NCBI GenBank assembly: GCA_011800155.1
Contig: CM022369.1
Span: 1,054,001-1,118,000 of the forward strand
Reading direction: 5' to 3'
DNA: 64,000 bases
Origin: Flammulina velutipes
Taxonomy: Eukaryota > Basidiomycota > Agaricomycetes > Agaricales > Physalacriaceae
Under the pieces are notes generated by a model, which worked only from the letters and a program-made list of their open reading frames with translations, had not been told where the DNA came from and did no database searches. A program made the position numbers and the translations under genes. Shown piece by piece: positions 35,318-48,379 of this stretch (its first letter is position 1; each line of letters begins with the position of its first letter).

Positions 35318-36915
35318 TTCTCTACGTGTCTTCGCCAACGTATCGCATCAGCATCCATCGCAAATTAGCTTTCCTGTGATGCTCTCAGTCTTCTCTTCTC
35401 GCGTGTCTTTCTGTTCACTTTGGCCTATGGGGCTCTTCAACCTCCTAACGTGGCACAGCACCAGTCCAATCATCCAACCTGGGATCTCAGTATCTGAGAG
35501 GCCCTCATTTTTGAGGTTTGATGCATTATTGAAACTATTCTTGCTACCTGCAGATTCCCTTTGATGTGAAGTTTATCGCATCGTGGTCGTCAGGATGGAA
35601 TCGTGTCCTATGCGTGCAATAGGATAGGATACTACTCAGACATCGAATAATGTACTACTAATGTCCATGGTATGCCCTCGGCGCTCGATTATCTGCCAGC
35701 CCATTCATGACTTGCTTCGCAGTTCAACTTGTCTTGGAAATGTTCCTCTCTCTCATCCCGCCCTCCCACATATCCCGCCCTCCCACATCTTGCAAGATGG
35801 CAAGGCCCCTACCTCGACTTTGGCGAAGTGTTCCACCTCCCACGGATGCGGAAACAGATGAGCTTTCATTCCCTCCTCAAATGGCGCAACGTCAAGTGCC
35901 TAGACACTGACAAGTTGAGATGCTGAAATATCTTGGAGTCCGATCAAGTTCATTCGCCAGCTACCCGGTGCAGTGCCATCGTCGTATCCATCCATATAGA
36001 TACTGTCACTCTTTCTCCCTTTGACCTTCTCTGTTTGTTTCTTACTAGTGAATTCTTACACACAAAGACCCAGCTATATCAAGCTACTGCCTATCGAAAA
36101 CTGACCCGCATGCAACGTTCTGGTTATCGACAAGATCTGCATATCCCGACACACGAGTCCTGCCATCTCCTCTCAATGCCAACCTCCCACCAGACGATGT
36201 GCAGTATGTGAGCAAATATTTCTAGTTCTTGCTCCAAGCTTCATTGCTCACGCAAAACAGAGTATTAGCTAGACCAGCGTGGCGCTTCCCCCCTTTCACT
36301 CCATCCTTCGGAAAAGTAGCCCAGCAGTGAACCGCGCTATCTTTGGGTTAGCTGACAATAAAAATATCCCATCAGTTTGCTGGATCGTGCACACGTCTCT
36401 GCCTTCATTCACTGGCGCGCCGACAATAGTACATTGGAGTCTACGTACGCCATTCTGATTTTGTTGGGGCGTATATATTGTTTTGCTCCTCTTTCGGCTA
36501 TCGAAAGGCGGGCCCGGTAGGTGAAGGAGGAGAAACTAGAGAATAAAAGTGTCAACGTGGCGCGCGTAGGTAGTCATCGCGAGCGACGAGAGCAAGGCGA
36601 GAGGGATCTAGAATACTATGTAGTGGTGACAGGATGTTGCAAACCTTGGTTGGACCGTACACATACTTGCATCACAGATCTACGGCAACTGATACGATCG
36701 TAATGGCTGCTTAAGTGAAGACAAAGCTAACTCCCAAGTTAGGTATCATGTACTAATCGATACTGCTATTCATCCCGGAGGGCTTGAGTTTGTCGGCACG
36801 GAGCGTTCACCTATGTCCCTCTCAGCTGGGAAGCGTGTCGACTTCCCCGGAAAAACGGAGTGATAAGGCATGCAAAGTGGGGGCGTCCTGGGGTGACAAT
36901 CATTGAAGCGGGACA
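35318..36915 (+). pseudogene. Degenerate tandem copy of the fucosyltransferase-like gene
   Basis: The order of similar segments mirrors the upstream gene from the N-terminal membrane region to beyond the stop. Matches include DFGEVF and RMRKQM (35,817-35,865; active copy DFGEVF, RRMREL), KWRNVK (active EWRDVK), then a TGA at 35924-35926 where the active gene has a Trp codon. Later matches are PAWRF (36,280), LIDTAIHPGGLEFVGT (36,755-36,800) and SLSAGKRV (36,820-36,840). Several frameshifts, stops and lost splice sites make it non-coding. It arose by tandem duplication followed by decay. Boundaries are approximate. Confidence 0.85.
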
Positions 36916-37193
36916 TGTTAATGCTTCGTAAAGATTTGTACATTATGTTTTGAAAGGATCCGGGGCTTTATTAAAGCAATCTCGACACGCATCCCCTCTT
37001 TACATGGAGTTAGCCCGGCTCGGTAGATTTGCAGACGAAGCATCCAGCGTTGTCGGCGCGGGGACCATTAGCCGTCTTGAGACTCCCAAAGTTGCGAAGG
37101 AAGCGGACATACCACTCTGTACAATGCACATGTGATCCTCTGCGCAAGCTGCATTGAGTTACACTTGACACACGGAGAAGTACAAACTCACTT

Positions 37194-38592
37194 CTATAGA
37201 TTCTGATCCAAAGGTATGTCACTTCGCATACGGAGTAAATTGTACAACATGGCAGTACTTGGAGCCCAGACATCGTGCTTCACGGCCAGACGAAGTAAAT
37301 GTCCAGTGAGGTAATTGACATCCGTCGGCTTGCCCAATCTAATATCGGAAAGCGCCTGTGAGAGGTGGCCTTTGGTCATAGAGGCACGGTCGAGAACTGC
37401 TTTCTGCAGTTCGTGGGGTAATAAGGGACGTGGCAAGGAATGGGACTCAGTGGTCCCGTTTAGCCTGTTGGCAGTCGTAAGGGCTGCGCGAAGTTCTCGT
37501 TCAAAGATCTCGCTGGCCTCCCTACAAACTCGGTCTAGAATGTGGCGGCTCTCCTTGGACTGGAAGAGCGCGCCGTTGGCACATCCTATGACAGCTGAGA
37601 GCGAGTCTAAGATGGCTCGGACAACGAGGTTTTTGCGTAGCGTGGTTTGGAGATCCGACATCGGTACCCATTTTGCGTTGAGTCCCTGGAGACTCGAGAG
37701 CATCGCGACAGTATTTCGTAGGCTCTCGACGCGTTCTGGTTTTGGATGAGATGGCGGGCACAGGTCACTGAGACGACCGTTGCGTTCGAATGGCGACAGG
37801 GACTGGTCGTAGAAACCGGCTTCTCCGTCTAAGGAAGAGTCGTTGGGGATGATGCTGAATTCCAAATCCCCGATGTGGGTATGGACGACGTCACAGAAGC
37901 CTTGACTGTAGACTTCATGTGAGTGACTAGCAAGAACGAAATGGGGTCGAGAATGCAAGTCGGGGAATATCCTCCCAATAATGTCTTCGTACAGTCCCAT
38001 GCCGTTTTGGAGGAGTACCACGGTCGAAGCACGTGTCAGACGCGGCTTGAGCATCTGCAGAATGGGCAGAGTAGTGTATGTGCGGGTCGTTAGCAAGAGG
38101 CTCTCGATGTCGTCCGCTGGTAATCTTCTCGTATCTGGATGCCCGGAAAGAGGTGGGTTCGGGATTGAACAATGGAATCCGTAAGCTGCCCGACGAATAC
38201 CGCTATGGGAGACGTGAACAGCGCCATTGAATTGGGACATAAATAGCCGCATTTGACGCGAATTTCGACGGAGAATTGTTATAGTGTCGGACTTGGGCAG
38301 CGCTCGACGCAAATGGTGGGTTAAGAGGCACCCAATAGGCCCACCGATGCCCATAACGTGCAAATGCATCTTGGAGGGAACCTGAATCTATATTGACATC
38401 TACACAGCGCTCAGTTATGGGATGAAGGAACCCAGAAATACGCACTGTGCGGCAGGAAACAGAAAAAGTGACGGACGCATCGGACCGGGAGACCCTTCGA
38501 AATTCGGAGGCATTGGCCACGTGGGTACTGTAGCGTTTTCTCTCGGCCATCTTGGGCAATATTGCGCGACACACTCGACGCGTTTTCGACAT
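37194..38592 (-). CDS. pan5: 2-dehydropantoate 2-reductase (ketopantoate reductase)
   Basis: Exons: complement(37194-38381, 38446-38592); 444 residues. It reduces ketopantoate to pantoate with NADPH in coenzyme A synthesis. The Rossmann start VMGIGGPIGCLLTHHLRRAL binds the nucleotide; VLLQNGMGLYE holds the conserved QNG stretch; the C-terminal domain has KNLVVRAILDSLSAVIGCANG and the family pattern GKPTDVNYLTGHLLRLA. The short first exon adds a basic, Arg/Ser-rich N-terminus (MSKTRRVCRAILPKMAERKR) that could be a mitochondrial presequence. Without that exon a start at the internal Met (38369) would still give the full enzyme domain. Looks intact. Confidence 0.9.
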
Positions 38593-38835
38593 ATGAACGG
38601 GACATGAAAGGAGATAGTAACGTGTAAAATGCTAGTAAGAGTATTTTCTTTAGTCCTCTAGAGGAAGATCATCATGTATATTAACCATTAAAGACTCTTT
38701 TCTTAAAACTTTCCGGGGAAAGCTTGGGAAAAAACTTCGAACCATTTCATCGATAACAGATCATTATCAAACCGGGCGCACTATAAAGCCAAAGTGTTAC
38801 CTGCAAGGACCCTCTCCATCCTTTCGTATACTATC

Positions 38836-40296
38836 ATGTCTATCACCTTGAAGAGAACAGGCCAGAAGGTGCGTCTGTATGTTGCTCTGATTTACTTTCC
38901 AACTAACATGATCAGATGCCTCTCGTTGGGTGAGTAGCGTCTCGATATATGCATCTGTTACTCATACAATACACAGCTTTGGCCTTTGGAAGGTGTGTGG
39001 CACTTTGATAAACATGAATATCCGAACTCATTGACCCTCTAGGTTACCAACGAAACCTGCGCCGACGTGAGAAGCTTGTATATACCCTGTCATTCGTCTA
39101 CTCATTGCGCGACAGACCGTATACAACGCGATCAAATCTGGTTATCGTCTCTTCGATGCTGCTGGCGATTATGGAAACGAGAAAGAGTCCGGCGAAGGAG
39201 TTCGCCGAGCCATCGCTGATGGATTGGTGAAGCGTGAAGAACTCTGTGAGTAGCCGCCTACGCTATTTCATTTTTAATGTGTTGCTTATGCCGTGCAGTT
39301 ATCACTTCCAAGGTATTTGATAGCCATAAAGGCTTGAAGACACCTATGAACACCGCATCACTAGCTTTGGAACACTTTCCACGCTAAAGAACACGTACAG
39401 ATACCTTAATTTGCTTTCGCACTATGCGCGGTTTGACCTTTGTTAATAGGTAGCTCAGATCGCCAGGAAGCAGCTCAAGGACTGGGGTCTCGAGTACTTC
39501 GATCTCTTCCTTATTCACTTCCCAGTTTCCCTTGAATATGTCGACCCCTCTCACCGTTACCCTCCTGCATGGTGGGGAGATGACCAGAAGGTTCACCTAG
39601 GTAAGTGTTTGACAGCGAAAGAAATATCCTACGATTCTTACTTTATCTCAGCAAACGTGCCCATCCAGGAGACGTACCAAGCACTGGAACAGCTTGTGGA
39701 CGATGGTCTTGCCAAGAACATTGGTGTTAGCAACTTCCAGTCGCAGAGCATCATTGACGTCCTTCGCTATGCTCGGTACCCACCCCAGGTGCTGCAAGTA
39801 GAGCTGCACCCGTATCTCACACAAGAGCCGCTCCTCAAGTTCTGCGAAACAGTTGGAATTGCTGTTACTGCTTATTCTTCGTTCGGTCCACAGGGATACG
39901 TTGAGTTGGGCATGGACAAATCATTGCCCAGCCTGTTGGAACACGATGTAGTCACCAAAGCTGCGGAGGCACGTCAAAGGAGTACGTTATGACTAGACGT
40001 GTTGTCGATGTGCTTTTCCCATTGACTCTTTTCAAGCACCGGCACAAGTTGTCCTTCGTTGGGCTACGCAGCGTAACATCGCTGTTATCCCCAAAAGTAA
40101 CAACCAGGAAAGACTCGTCAAGAATCTCGAATGTACTGGATTCGATTTGACCGATGCAGAGCTCAAAGCAATCAGTGGACTTAATTTGAACTTGAGGGTC
40201 AGTAATTGAATATCGATACGAAATCTTGAGCTAACAGATGCATTGTAGTTGAACGACCCGGGTGAAATTGATCCTCGTATCTCTATCTTCGCGTAG
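38836..40296 (+). CDS. Aldo-keto reductase, D-xylose reductase type (AKR2)
   Basis: Eleven exons (38836-38868, 38916-38929, 38977-38992, 39043-39066, 39116-39245, 39299-39312, 39365-39394, 39450-39600, 39652-39981, 40037-40198, 40250-40296); 316 residues, family length. It folds as a TIM barrel with Asp, Tyr, Lys and His as catalytic tetrad: [11 protein letters not shown] (Asp and Tyr), ITSKLWNTFH (Lys), [13 protein letters not shown] (His). The cofactor-binding motif is [20 protein letters not shown] and LQVELHPYL are standard barrel strands. Xylose reductases reduce xylose to xylitol; other AKR substrates are possible. Exons of 14 and 16 bp sit at the start. Confidence 0.93.
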
Positions 40297-40461
40297 CTCT
40301 AGGCAGGTGAATTGGAAGCAGTTGTATCAAGAAATCACCAGAAGGAATCATTCTGTGGCGCTGCGGAGGGCTGCGTGTCGGTGCCGGTCGGCAACTGCGC
40401 AGCGGAGTTTTAAATTGAGCAATATATAAGATTGGTGACATGAAGTCATAATCACCCTTCG

Positions 40462-42745
40462 ATGGCTACGACTTTCAAGCTACAGAGCAGCGGCGGCGAA
40501 ACGCGTCGCATTTCCTTCAACAATCCACCTTCATGGGACATTCTCGTCGAAAAGATCCACACCCTCTACGACATTCCAGCCGACAAGGTTGCTGTCACCT
40601 ACATTGACGCCGACGGCGACCAAATCACTTTGAGCACCAATGAAGAGCTGCGAGACTTCTACAGGACGTCGTACAGGCCTGGAGACCTGGTCAAGTTCGT
40701 CATCCAGGACTTGAGGCAGTCCCGCTCGCACAGTCTTCGGTCTTCGATCATAGATACACCTACTGGGACTTCCGCCAATAACTCGCGGCGCAACACCTTT
40801 GGAAAGGATCCCATTCTTCAATTTCACATAGATGAAGACTGGCAGAGCATACCTGCCTTCAACGATATCTTCCAGCCCGCCCCACCCTCTGAACACGGAT
40901 ACATCGAGTCTGTCACCACTGTCTCTGACGACGAGGCGCGCATCAAGGTAGATAAGGGCAAAGCGAGAGCTGTTTACTCACCTTCTGTCCGTTCGATGGC
41001 TTCCTCCGCGTCTTCAGTCATGGACGACGAGGATGAGGACGCCATGATGACTAGTACTCCCAAGCCTGCCATGTCCGACTTTGGCCCATTCCCTCCCCAC
41101 GACAAAGAGCTTCCCAACCTCTACAGTGTTGCATCGTCTACCCCCCGTATGGAAGCTCCGCCTCTCAAGAGATCCTTCAACTCCGTCATACCGTTTGTCA
41201 GTAAGGATGGTGTTCGAGGCAGCTCCAAGGCTGGCAGCACAGTCGGAACTCCCGCCTCTACCCCTACTCCACGTTCTCCTTCTCCTGCTACCACCATTGC
41301 CGCTGGAAACGAGAATGAGGTCCCAGACCCCCCTCTTGCTCCTCTCGAGGGCAGCGCCACTACCGCTCCGTCGTTGGCCAATGACATAGCATCTCTCTTT
41401 GATGTTGCCAGTCAGGTTTTCCAATCTCACCCCGAAATCTCCGAAAACTTTACCAAGATCATTCGAAACGCTTCTAACGGTGCATATTGGAACACTCACC
41501 GCGACGCTATCGTTCGCGCAGCTGGTGAGTATGCTCAGAGTGCATCCAGCGAGTACGCTCAGACGGAGGCAGAAGCGGGTAGGAGAGTGTCTGACGCGCT
41601 TGCTTCTTTTGCGCGTACTTTGGCGGAAGCTGCTGCCAGCGCTGGTGCTTCAGCCAATGTCACTGGTGGTGGAACGCGGACTCCCAATCACAGTGACGGC
41701 GGCTGGTGGGGAGCTTCCGGTTTCGCAACACCTAGCGGTCAATGGCCATTCGGTCCACACGGAGTCCCTCCTTTTGTTGGCCCGCCACATGGACAAGGAC
41801 AGTTTGCCGGCCCACCACCGTTTGGTCATCACATGCATGGACATCGAGGCGGTCGTGGCAGCCCGCATAGGTTTGGCAGCTTTGATCATGGGCGCAGTCA
41901 TCATGGCCCTGGAGGTCCACCGCCATTCCCACCACCTCCACCTCCACCACATCACCATCATCCTCTGAATGGCCATCCATTCGGTCGTCATCCCCCACCC
42001 CCGCCTCCGCCACCTCCTGGTCAGGATTTCTTCCAACCGCCGCCTCCTCCGCCTCCTATGCCAGGTGCGCTTTCGCCACCAGGGCCGGCTTCCCCTCCGT
42101 TGGGGATGGACCCCAACAGGTCCAAGGAATTGCGTGCCGAAGTGGAAGCTGCAAAGCTGCTCTATAAGCGGCAGAAGGAGCGATATCGCGAAGACAGGGC
42201 TGCCAGGCAGCGTCTGAAGATTGAGGCCATCAACCAGGCTGCGAGTGCTGAAGCGTGCGTTTTGCCATCATACCACCTACAGGATGCTGACTTCACTATC
42301 AGATCGATGGAGACTGAAAAGCCCGAACAACCAACACATGCCGGACAGGCTCCGCCTGCCGCCACCATTTCGGTCGTCAGTAACGCCCGAGGACCATATC
42401 CTCAGGTAGAAATGGTCGGGGTGCCTCCCAGGAGATCGAACACCCATAGTGGCTTCGTGACACCTAAAGAGCGCGCTATTGGCAGGATCACAAGGAAGTT
42501 GGCTGATGTACGTCTTGTTCGTCGTTCTGATAACCATTTCCGATGGCTCATGTCTCGTTCAGATGGGATTTACCCAGTCAGCTCATCCCAACATGACTTC
42601 TACGATTCGTTCCCATATTCCAGAGAATGGGGACGTTTCCAAAGAGGTCGAGGATAATATTGTCACGAGTTTCATTGAGGAGTTAGACGAGGGGCACGTC
42701 GAGGAAGTGCCGCCTAGGGCGTCCACTTCAAGCCGACGGTTTTAA
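40462..42745 (+). CDS. PB1-domain protein with proline/histidine-rich region
   Basis: Exons 40462-42254, 42303-42507, 42563-42745; 726 residues. Residues 3-90 form a PB1 domain (TFKLQSSGGETRRISF, then VAVTYIDADGDQITLSTNEE, the acidic OPCA-like stretch, then PGDLVKFVIQDL). A long serine/proline-rich region follows. An alanine-rich helical part (residues about 300-400) leads to a Gly/Pro/His-rich region with several polyproline runs near residues 480-550. A charged coiled coil (KELRAEVEAAKLLYKRQKER) comes next. PB1 domains mediate pairing in signalling or autophagy scaffolds (Cdc24-Bem1, p62). Polyproline could bind SH3, WW or profilin. The partner is unknown. Confidence 0.85.
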
Positions 42746-45700
42746 GTGGTAGGAAATGGGATGTTATTAGCTAACAAGCGTGCAAGTTATGAAGGTAAGT
42801 GACTCTAAATCTAGTGTGTATCAGTACGCCGTGTATTTGTATGTAGCAATATTTCTGAAATTTGAGGTCTGTGATGTCGTGTAAAAGCTGTGTGGCGTGG
42901 GAATGATCTTCTACCTCAAATGTTCAACCATCACTAGCAACCATTTTAGCTGATTTCTCCATGCCTGTGCAACCACTTCGAGTGAGCTCCCTTCTCGAAT
43001 TCTCCGAGAAGATGTTTCACTCCCAGTTCTATCAGTTTCGGCTCTCTTCACACGGGCAACATTTCGACCGAGGGTATGAAGATCTTCACATGAAAAGTTG
43101 ACCTTCCAAGTTCTCTCATACAATGACTGACACTTTTCTATACGAAGAATATGTTTCAGGAAAACAGCTAGACTGGCAAAGGTCAAGCGACCGGCGTGCC
43201 AGCGCTGAGCTTGAAGACGTCTAAATGGGTTAACAATCAAACAAACATACACTGCTCGTGGTACGTAGAAAGCTCGCTCAGTATTTGCTTGCTTATCCTT
43301 ACCTTCACATCTAATCATATACTCCGGATATTTGGATCGGCCTTCGGTAACGCACCAACTCGCCTACTTCGGCAAACGTTTATGAACAGTATGGCATTTC
43401 GCCACACTATACTCCTGGCAGTTATCGCTGGCTGTCGGCCACACTGGCGATTAAGCACTCAGTATCTCTACGAACGCGATTCCCTCGGATAATGCGCGCT
43501 CGAGCATCGCATCGACTATCGATCGCGTCCAGGTCTTATTTGGGACAGTCTCTTTTCGTCGCCGATTTCAGCGAGATGCAATTCTCTTCTCTTCGGCAAT
43601 TGTATAGGTTCCTCTCCAGCTTACCGCTCACTCGGGAAATGCGTGTTTTCCAAGATAATTGATGTGTATTGAAGAAGTGAGAACTAACTAACCACGCTGA
43701 CGAGCACATCAAGGACGACCGTTTCTTTTTTTCCGACGACCTTATGGCATGCGTCTATTCCCTACTCCTAGGGCGTTCCAACGACATTCCATCGGCATCC
43801 GCGAAATGGACCATGCTCGGGTGCAGATTTATTTGACCGACGTCACCGCGTGCCAGTGCGTGACCGATTGATTCACGCCATAGCTGTTGCCTCTGTTGTG
43901 TACCGAGAATCTTATTCAGACTGAGGCTCGTATCTACTCTATTTTAGCGAGTTTCACGCTCTTTACAATTCATCAGACGGGAGAATCTATTGCGGCAATG
44001 TCAATCCTCTGTTCTGAAATAGCCCATCCGCGAATTTCTCGACCCCAGCCAGTGCTATCTTTCTGTCAGCGGAGGCAAACGCAGTGGTTGAAAAATTATC
44101 CAGAAGTCTCCAATCAAGGATAGAGCACCTTGCCTGAATCAAGCTCAAGGGTGCTTCCAGCTCTGATCTTGATACTGTATTAGGATAGAACAAGGGATCC
44201 ATCCACGAAGAAATCTTACAGTAATTAGATGGCTAATGTGACAGTATTTACGGCGCTGCGATAGCGATACTCTTTGATGTGGCGCTCTCGCTTCCCAGAA
44301 TGTAAAAACTCTGTTTCTCTATTGGAAGACCGCCAATCATTGCCGCTGCACACGCGTTGTAGGCAAGCATTGGTCCATCCAACGCAGGACAGTGATCGGA
44401 ATGGAGCTGAGTCCTTCTAGATGTCCTGCACTTTGTGTTCGTTTACTCGTTCGTGCCAATATGGCAGATTACGCCCGTCTGTCACATAAACATTACTAGG
44501 CGATTCACAAGCGCGTGAGAACTTTTTCCTGATCTGTTCATGCGTGCGACTCCCCGAGTGGAAGAAATTCGAGCTGCGTCAAACACGTATGACGTGAGGG
44601 ATTACCACCACCTTCCATATACTACCTGTACTGTCAGCGGCTCCCGGCGTGGGATCATCAGCATCTCCTTACATACTAATTCTCTAATAGAGTTGTTCAA
44701 GACGGCGTCGGATAGCCTGTCCACTGGCGAATGATATTCGGCCTCAAGAATCTAGGAAGAGATTCGTAGTGGAATCCCACACTCCTTGAAGCAAGGATCA
44801 AGAAATGTATGCGATGTTCCTGCCTTGGTCAATTAAATCATCAAGGCCTCAGTATGAAGCCTGAGACTGCTGTGCCTTCTATCGTATCTCAGAACATTCA
44901 GAATCCAGGTCGGCGTTGAATACTGAATCTGTAGTAAGTCGATGGATGCACCCTACTAACTCTATTGTTCCTTACGATCCAGACTCTTAGAGACAAGGCA
45001 CCCACGTAGCAAGTACTGATTTCCGGTGTGTTGAAGTCGCAGATCAATGAGTACCTTGTGCGCTTGTTCAGTTTAAAGATCGAATAAGAGTAAGTATTGA
45101 CCTGGAATGCGAATTAGTATCAGTATCAGAAAGCAATTAATCAGACACGAGGTGAAGTGAAGATACTCTGGAAAGTATGGAGAGACGGATGGCCATGTGC
45201 TGAGAGAATTGTACGTAGACTATCGAAGGAGTACGGAGGGATGTACTTACGACGGACATCAGAGGATTTAATTAAGATAACGGGAATCGGGATGGAATGA
45301 GTGTGGTCCGAACGGTCCGAGCGTGGCGGAATCCTAGGGTCGTCGATTCTCACGCCTTTTCTTCCGTGACAGTGATCATCATCAACCTTTTTATCCCCCG
45401 GTGTCCACTCCGTTCGGACTCATTATCAGTCTGCTAAAGAAAGGCGGTCTGTTATGTTTTATTCTTTCTTCACTATGTCTTCTCTTTGTATGGCTTCTAT
45501 ACAGCTAGTTCTTGAAGAGGTGCGTATGAACATGCATATAAATACCCGCGGGATTTTCCGGGTCTTGTTCGTTTTTGAGAACAATGGACACCACACCTTC
45601 GGTATGTCTTCGCGGTCACGGATCCGATCTAGTCCATTTGGCGATCTTGTTTTCGTGAGCCTGAGTGTTTTCTTCTCTTCGTTGCCACAAAACAGGGAAG

Positions 45701-46507
45701 AATACTGTGCCGGAGGACTCGCTTCCCGGGACTTGGGTCGTTTTGACCACTGCAAGGAGTCGAAGTTACGAGGCATGAGCCTTGTACCGCGTCACAAAGA
45801 TGCTGCACAGTACAGCATCCGGCGCAAAGGAGCTCGAGGCCTCGAGGGCTCGGCCATGCTATGATGCTTCGAGCGTTGATGAATTCAAACAACGGAGACT
45901 CTAAGACGGACGTTCAGGATCCATCACCTCCCTGGGTGAGTCATCCGATTCATTGACATCGGATAGATCTGTTGACGACTGTTATTACAGGCCAATTCTC
46001 AACCTCCGGAGATCTGCAGGGTTCGCAATACCAAGACACCAATTCCACTAAAACTGAACTTTTGTGAGTGTTATTCCTTAGCCATCGAATGCGGATAGGC
46101 GGGGAGCGCTCTTCGTGCTTGAAGCACCCGAAAACTTTCGCTCAAGTTGTGCTAGCGAGCGCGCGACTGACAGTCTCTCTGATTAGGCTTCGATCCATTC
46201 TTGCGATTGTCAGTCTACCACGTTTTCCTAAATCGAACGCTGCGCCCCAAGACGGGTTAGTACCTATCTTGCCGAGTCGAACTGCTTCGGCGTTTGAATT
46301 CAACCTTTTCATTCAGAACCTTACCCAGTTAAGATCGAACTTTACGAGATTCGGGTGGCAGATGTCTGGGAGCCGACTTAGGGCTGCCTTAGACAATTCT
46401 GATGCAGTGATGGTATTGTGCGAAGATCCTTTAAAGGTCTGCCTAAACGCTTCATAAAGTGTGTGCCCACACTCTTTTCCCCTCACTCCTTCCGTCTACC
46501 TTTATCC
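42746..46507. other. 3.8-kb gene-poor region upstream of the TEA factor
   Basis: No gene is supported here. Open frames are short and unlinked. Around 45,530-46,060 there are several plausible splice sites and protein-like fragments (for example the stretch coding KTDVQDPSPPW joined to ANSQPPEICRVR), which may be a spliced 5' leader with upstream ORFs or a small decayed gene. A large regulatory region before a developmental transcription factor would be normal. Confidence 0.4.
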
Positions 46508-48040
46508 ATGCGGTCGCCTAGAAACACGTACTGGTCCACCTCTGGCTATGGCAGTACAAGGTCCACTCCTTCACCGAGGTCTTCCCGAGCGAGCAGCATC
46601 GAGTCCAGATCGGCGGAAACCACTTCTGCAATGGAAGTCTTTGAATCTATATTCAAAGGGCGCAAAAGCTGGAAAACACTACGAGGGGGTGAGATGGTTT
46701 GGCCAGCGAAGCTGGAGGCCGCTTTAATTGAAGGTACATTGATCTATTCAACTCCCGATTGACCCATGTCTTACACCCCATAGGACTCGAGCTCTATCAG
46801 CCCGACGACTCAAGGGAGACGCGTCTACTTGGTCGCTTTCCTATGAGGAATCGGTTCATCTCCGAGCACATTTTACGGAAGACGGGCAAAGTACGCAGTG
46901 CCAAGCAGGTCGGAAGTCGGCTTCAACAACTGAGGGAAACATGCACAGGAGAACGACGTAGGTTAAAGCACTTCATTAACATGTTCACAGTCTAATCGAT
47001 GTCTAGTCATGCATCTTTTGTCTCCCACCCGTCGGCCAGAAATTCGGTCGCAAAGTGTCTCTCATTGTGACTCCGCTTCATCGAATGGTGGTGGAAGCGT
47101 ACCTATTACTCCAACCGACGACGTTTCCCCATACAGTCTTGCTCGCGGAGATCATGCGCCAACGCATCATACGTTTTCTATTGATATCCTCCCCCAGAAC
47201 GAAATTCATACCTCGCCAACTCTTCGTTCATCTGTCTCCTCCTCCATTTCTTCTCCCTTCCCGGAAAACGTCATTCACCTCTCTGATCATGCACGGCATA
47301 TCCTCGACATCGACCCAACCCTCACATTCCTGTCACATGTCCCGATTACGGCGAGCTCGTTTTTTCAAGTCTACTTGGGCGGATCAGTGGTTTTCTCGGA
47401 GATGACCACACTTTCCCTCTGCGAAACTGGCGATAGCCCTAATGGTAGTCTTCTTTATGCCACATCGCTAGTGCCAAACTACTGGCAAACAATATGCCAG
47501 AGCCAAGGCAAGTTATTTCTCTTTTCTATTCGGCTGTATTTCTAATTCATTTCCAGATCCAGCAAAGTTTTCCATCTTTCAAGAGGTCGCCCCGATAGGT
47601 CAAGATAGCGCCTCCGCTATTTTCACCGCCACCTACAGGCTCACCTATCCAGCTGATAATGCCGCTGTCGCGCCCAAGTTCGAGACGAGCGGTCCTATCG
47701 TCATACCCGAGGCTCAGTTCGATTTTTCATACGACGAACTACAAACCTGCTTCACCGCAGACGGGCAGTCGCACCAGTATGGCAAGCCTGAGCACATGTA
47801 TGGAGGCTATGCCTCTTACGATAGTGCTTGGCTAACGCCTGCTGTACAGCGAAGCGCGATCGACAAAACCCTTCATGCTGACCCTGCCCACGGGTTCGAG
47901 GACGCTTCTCCCATCTCTCCTATGTCGGGCACCTTTTCGAGCGATATAATGCATGGAGCTTATCGTGCCAACTTTGATGTATGTTGTCAGTTTTGTTTTG
48001 AGGTGGCATTTCGCTGATAAACCCATCCCAGTTAATGTGA
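46508..48040 (+). CDS. TEA/ATTS-domain transcription factor (AbaA/TEC1-type)
   Basis: Exons 46508-46733, 46784-46957, 47007-47507, 47557-47978, 48032-48040; 443 residues. The TEA domain lies at residues about 42-130: KSWKTLRGGEMVWPAKLEAA, LYQPDDSRETRLLGRFPMRN, then ISEHILRKTGKVRSAKQVGS. It binds DNA through helix 3 (KQVGSRLQQLRE). The C-terminal half (ILDIDPTLTFLSHVPITASS onward) resembles the regulatory domain of fungal TEA proteins. In fungi such factors control conidiation, filamentous growth or fruiting. The intron at 47508 uses a GC donor (GCAAGT), and splicing at it is needed to keep the frame. The last exon encodes only two residues plus the stop. Confidence 0.88.
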
Positions 48041-48379
48041 AGGCCAACTTCTAAATTATGATGATATCAATACTTGCCTGGATAATCTGTGTACGTGACA
48101 GCGCGCGCAAGCCCGATGTTCAATTTAGCCTTTCGCGATTGCTGACCATCTCTGCAGCACCTCATAGCATGCACTGGACTATTGATTATTGTCTTAATTT
48201 AAAGCAATATGTGTCAAATTTACTGTATATATACCCTATCTACTATCGTTACTTCTTGTTGTTTGTACTTTACTGATGACGAAGGGACATTTCCGTACTT
48301 AGACGAGATTAACGCCTTGTATCACTACTACCACTACCCATACATGTACTTACTATCCCAGGACCCTCCGTACAACAAA

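Noticed and set aside
45454..46080. A small spliced gene
   Set aside because: Some exon-like pieces exist, but no start-to-stop model keeps the frame and no family is recognised.
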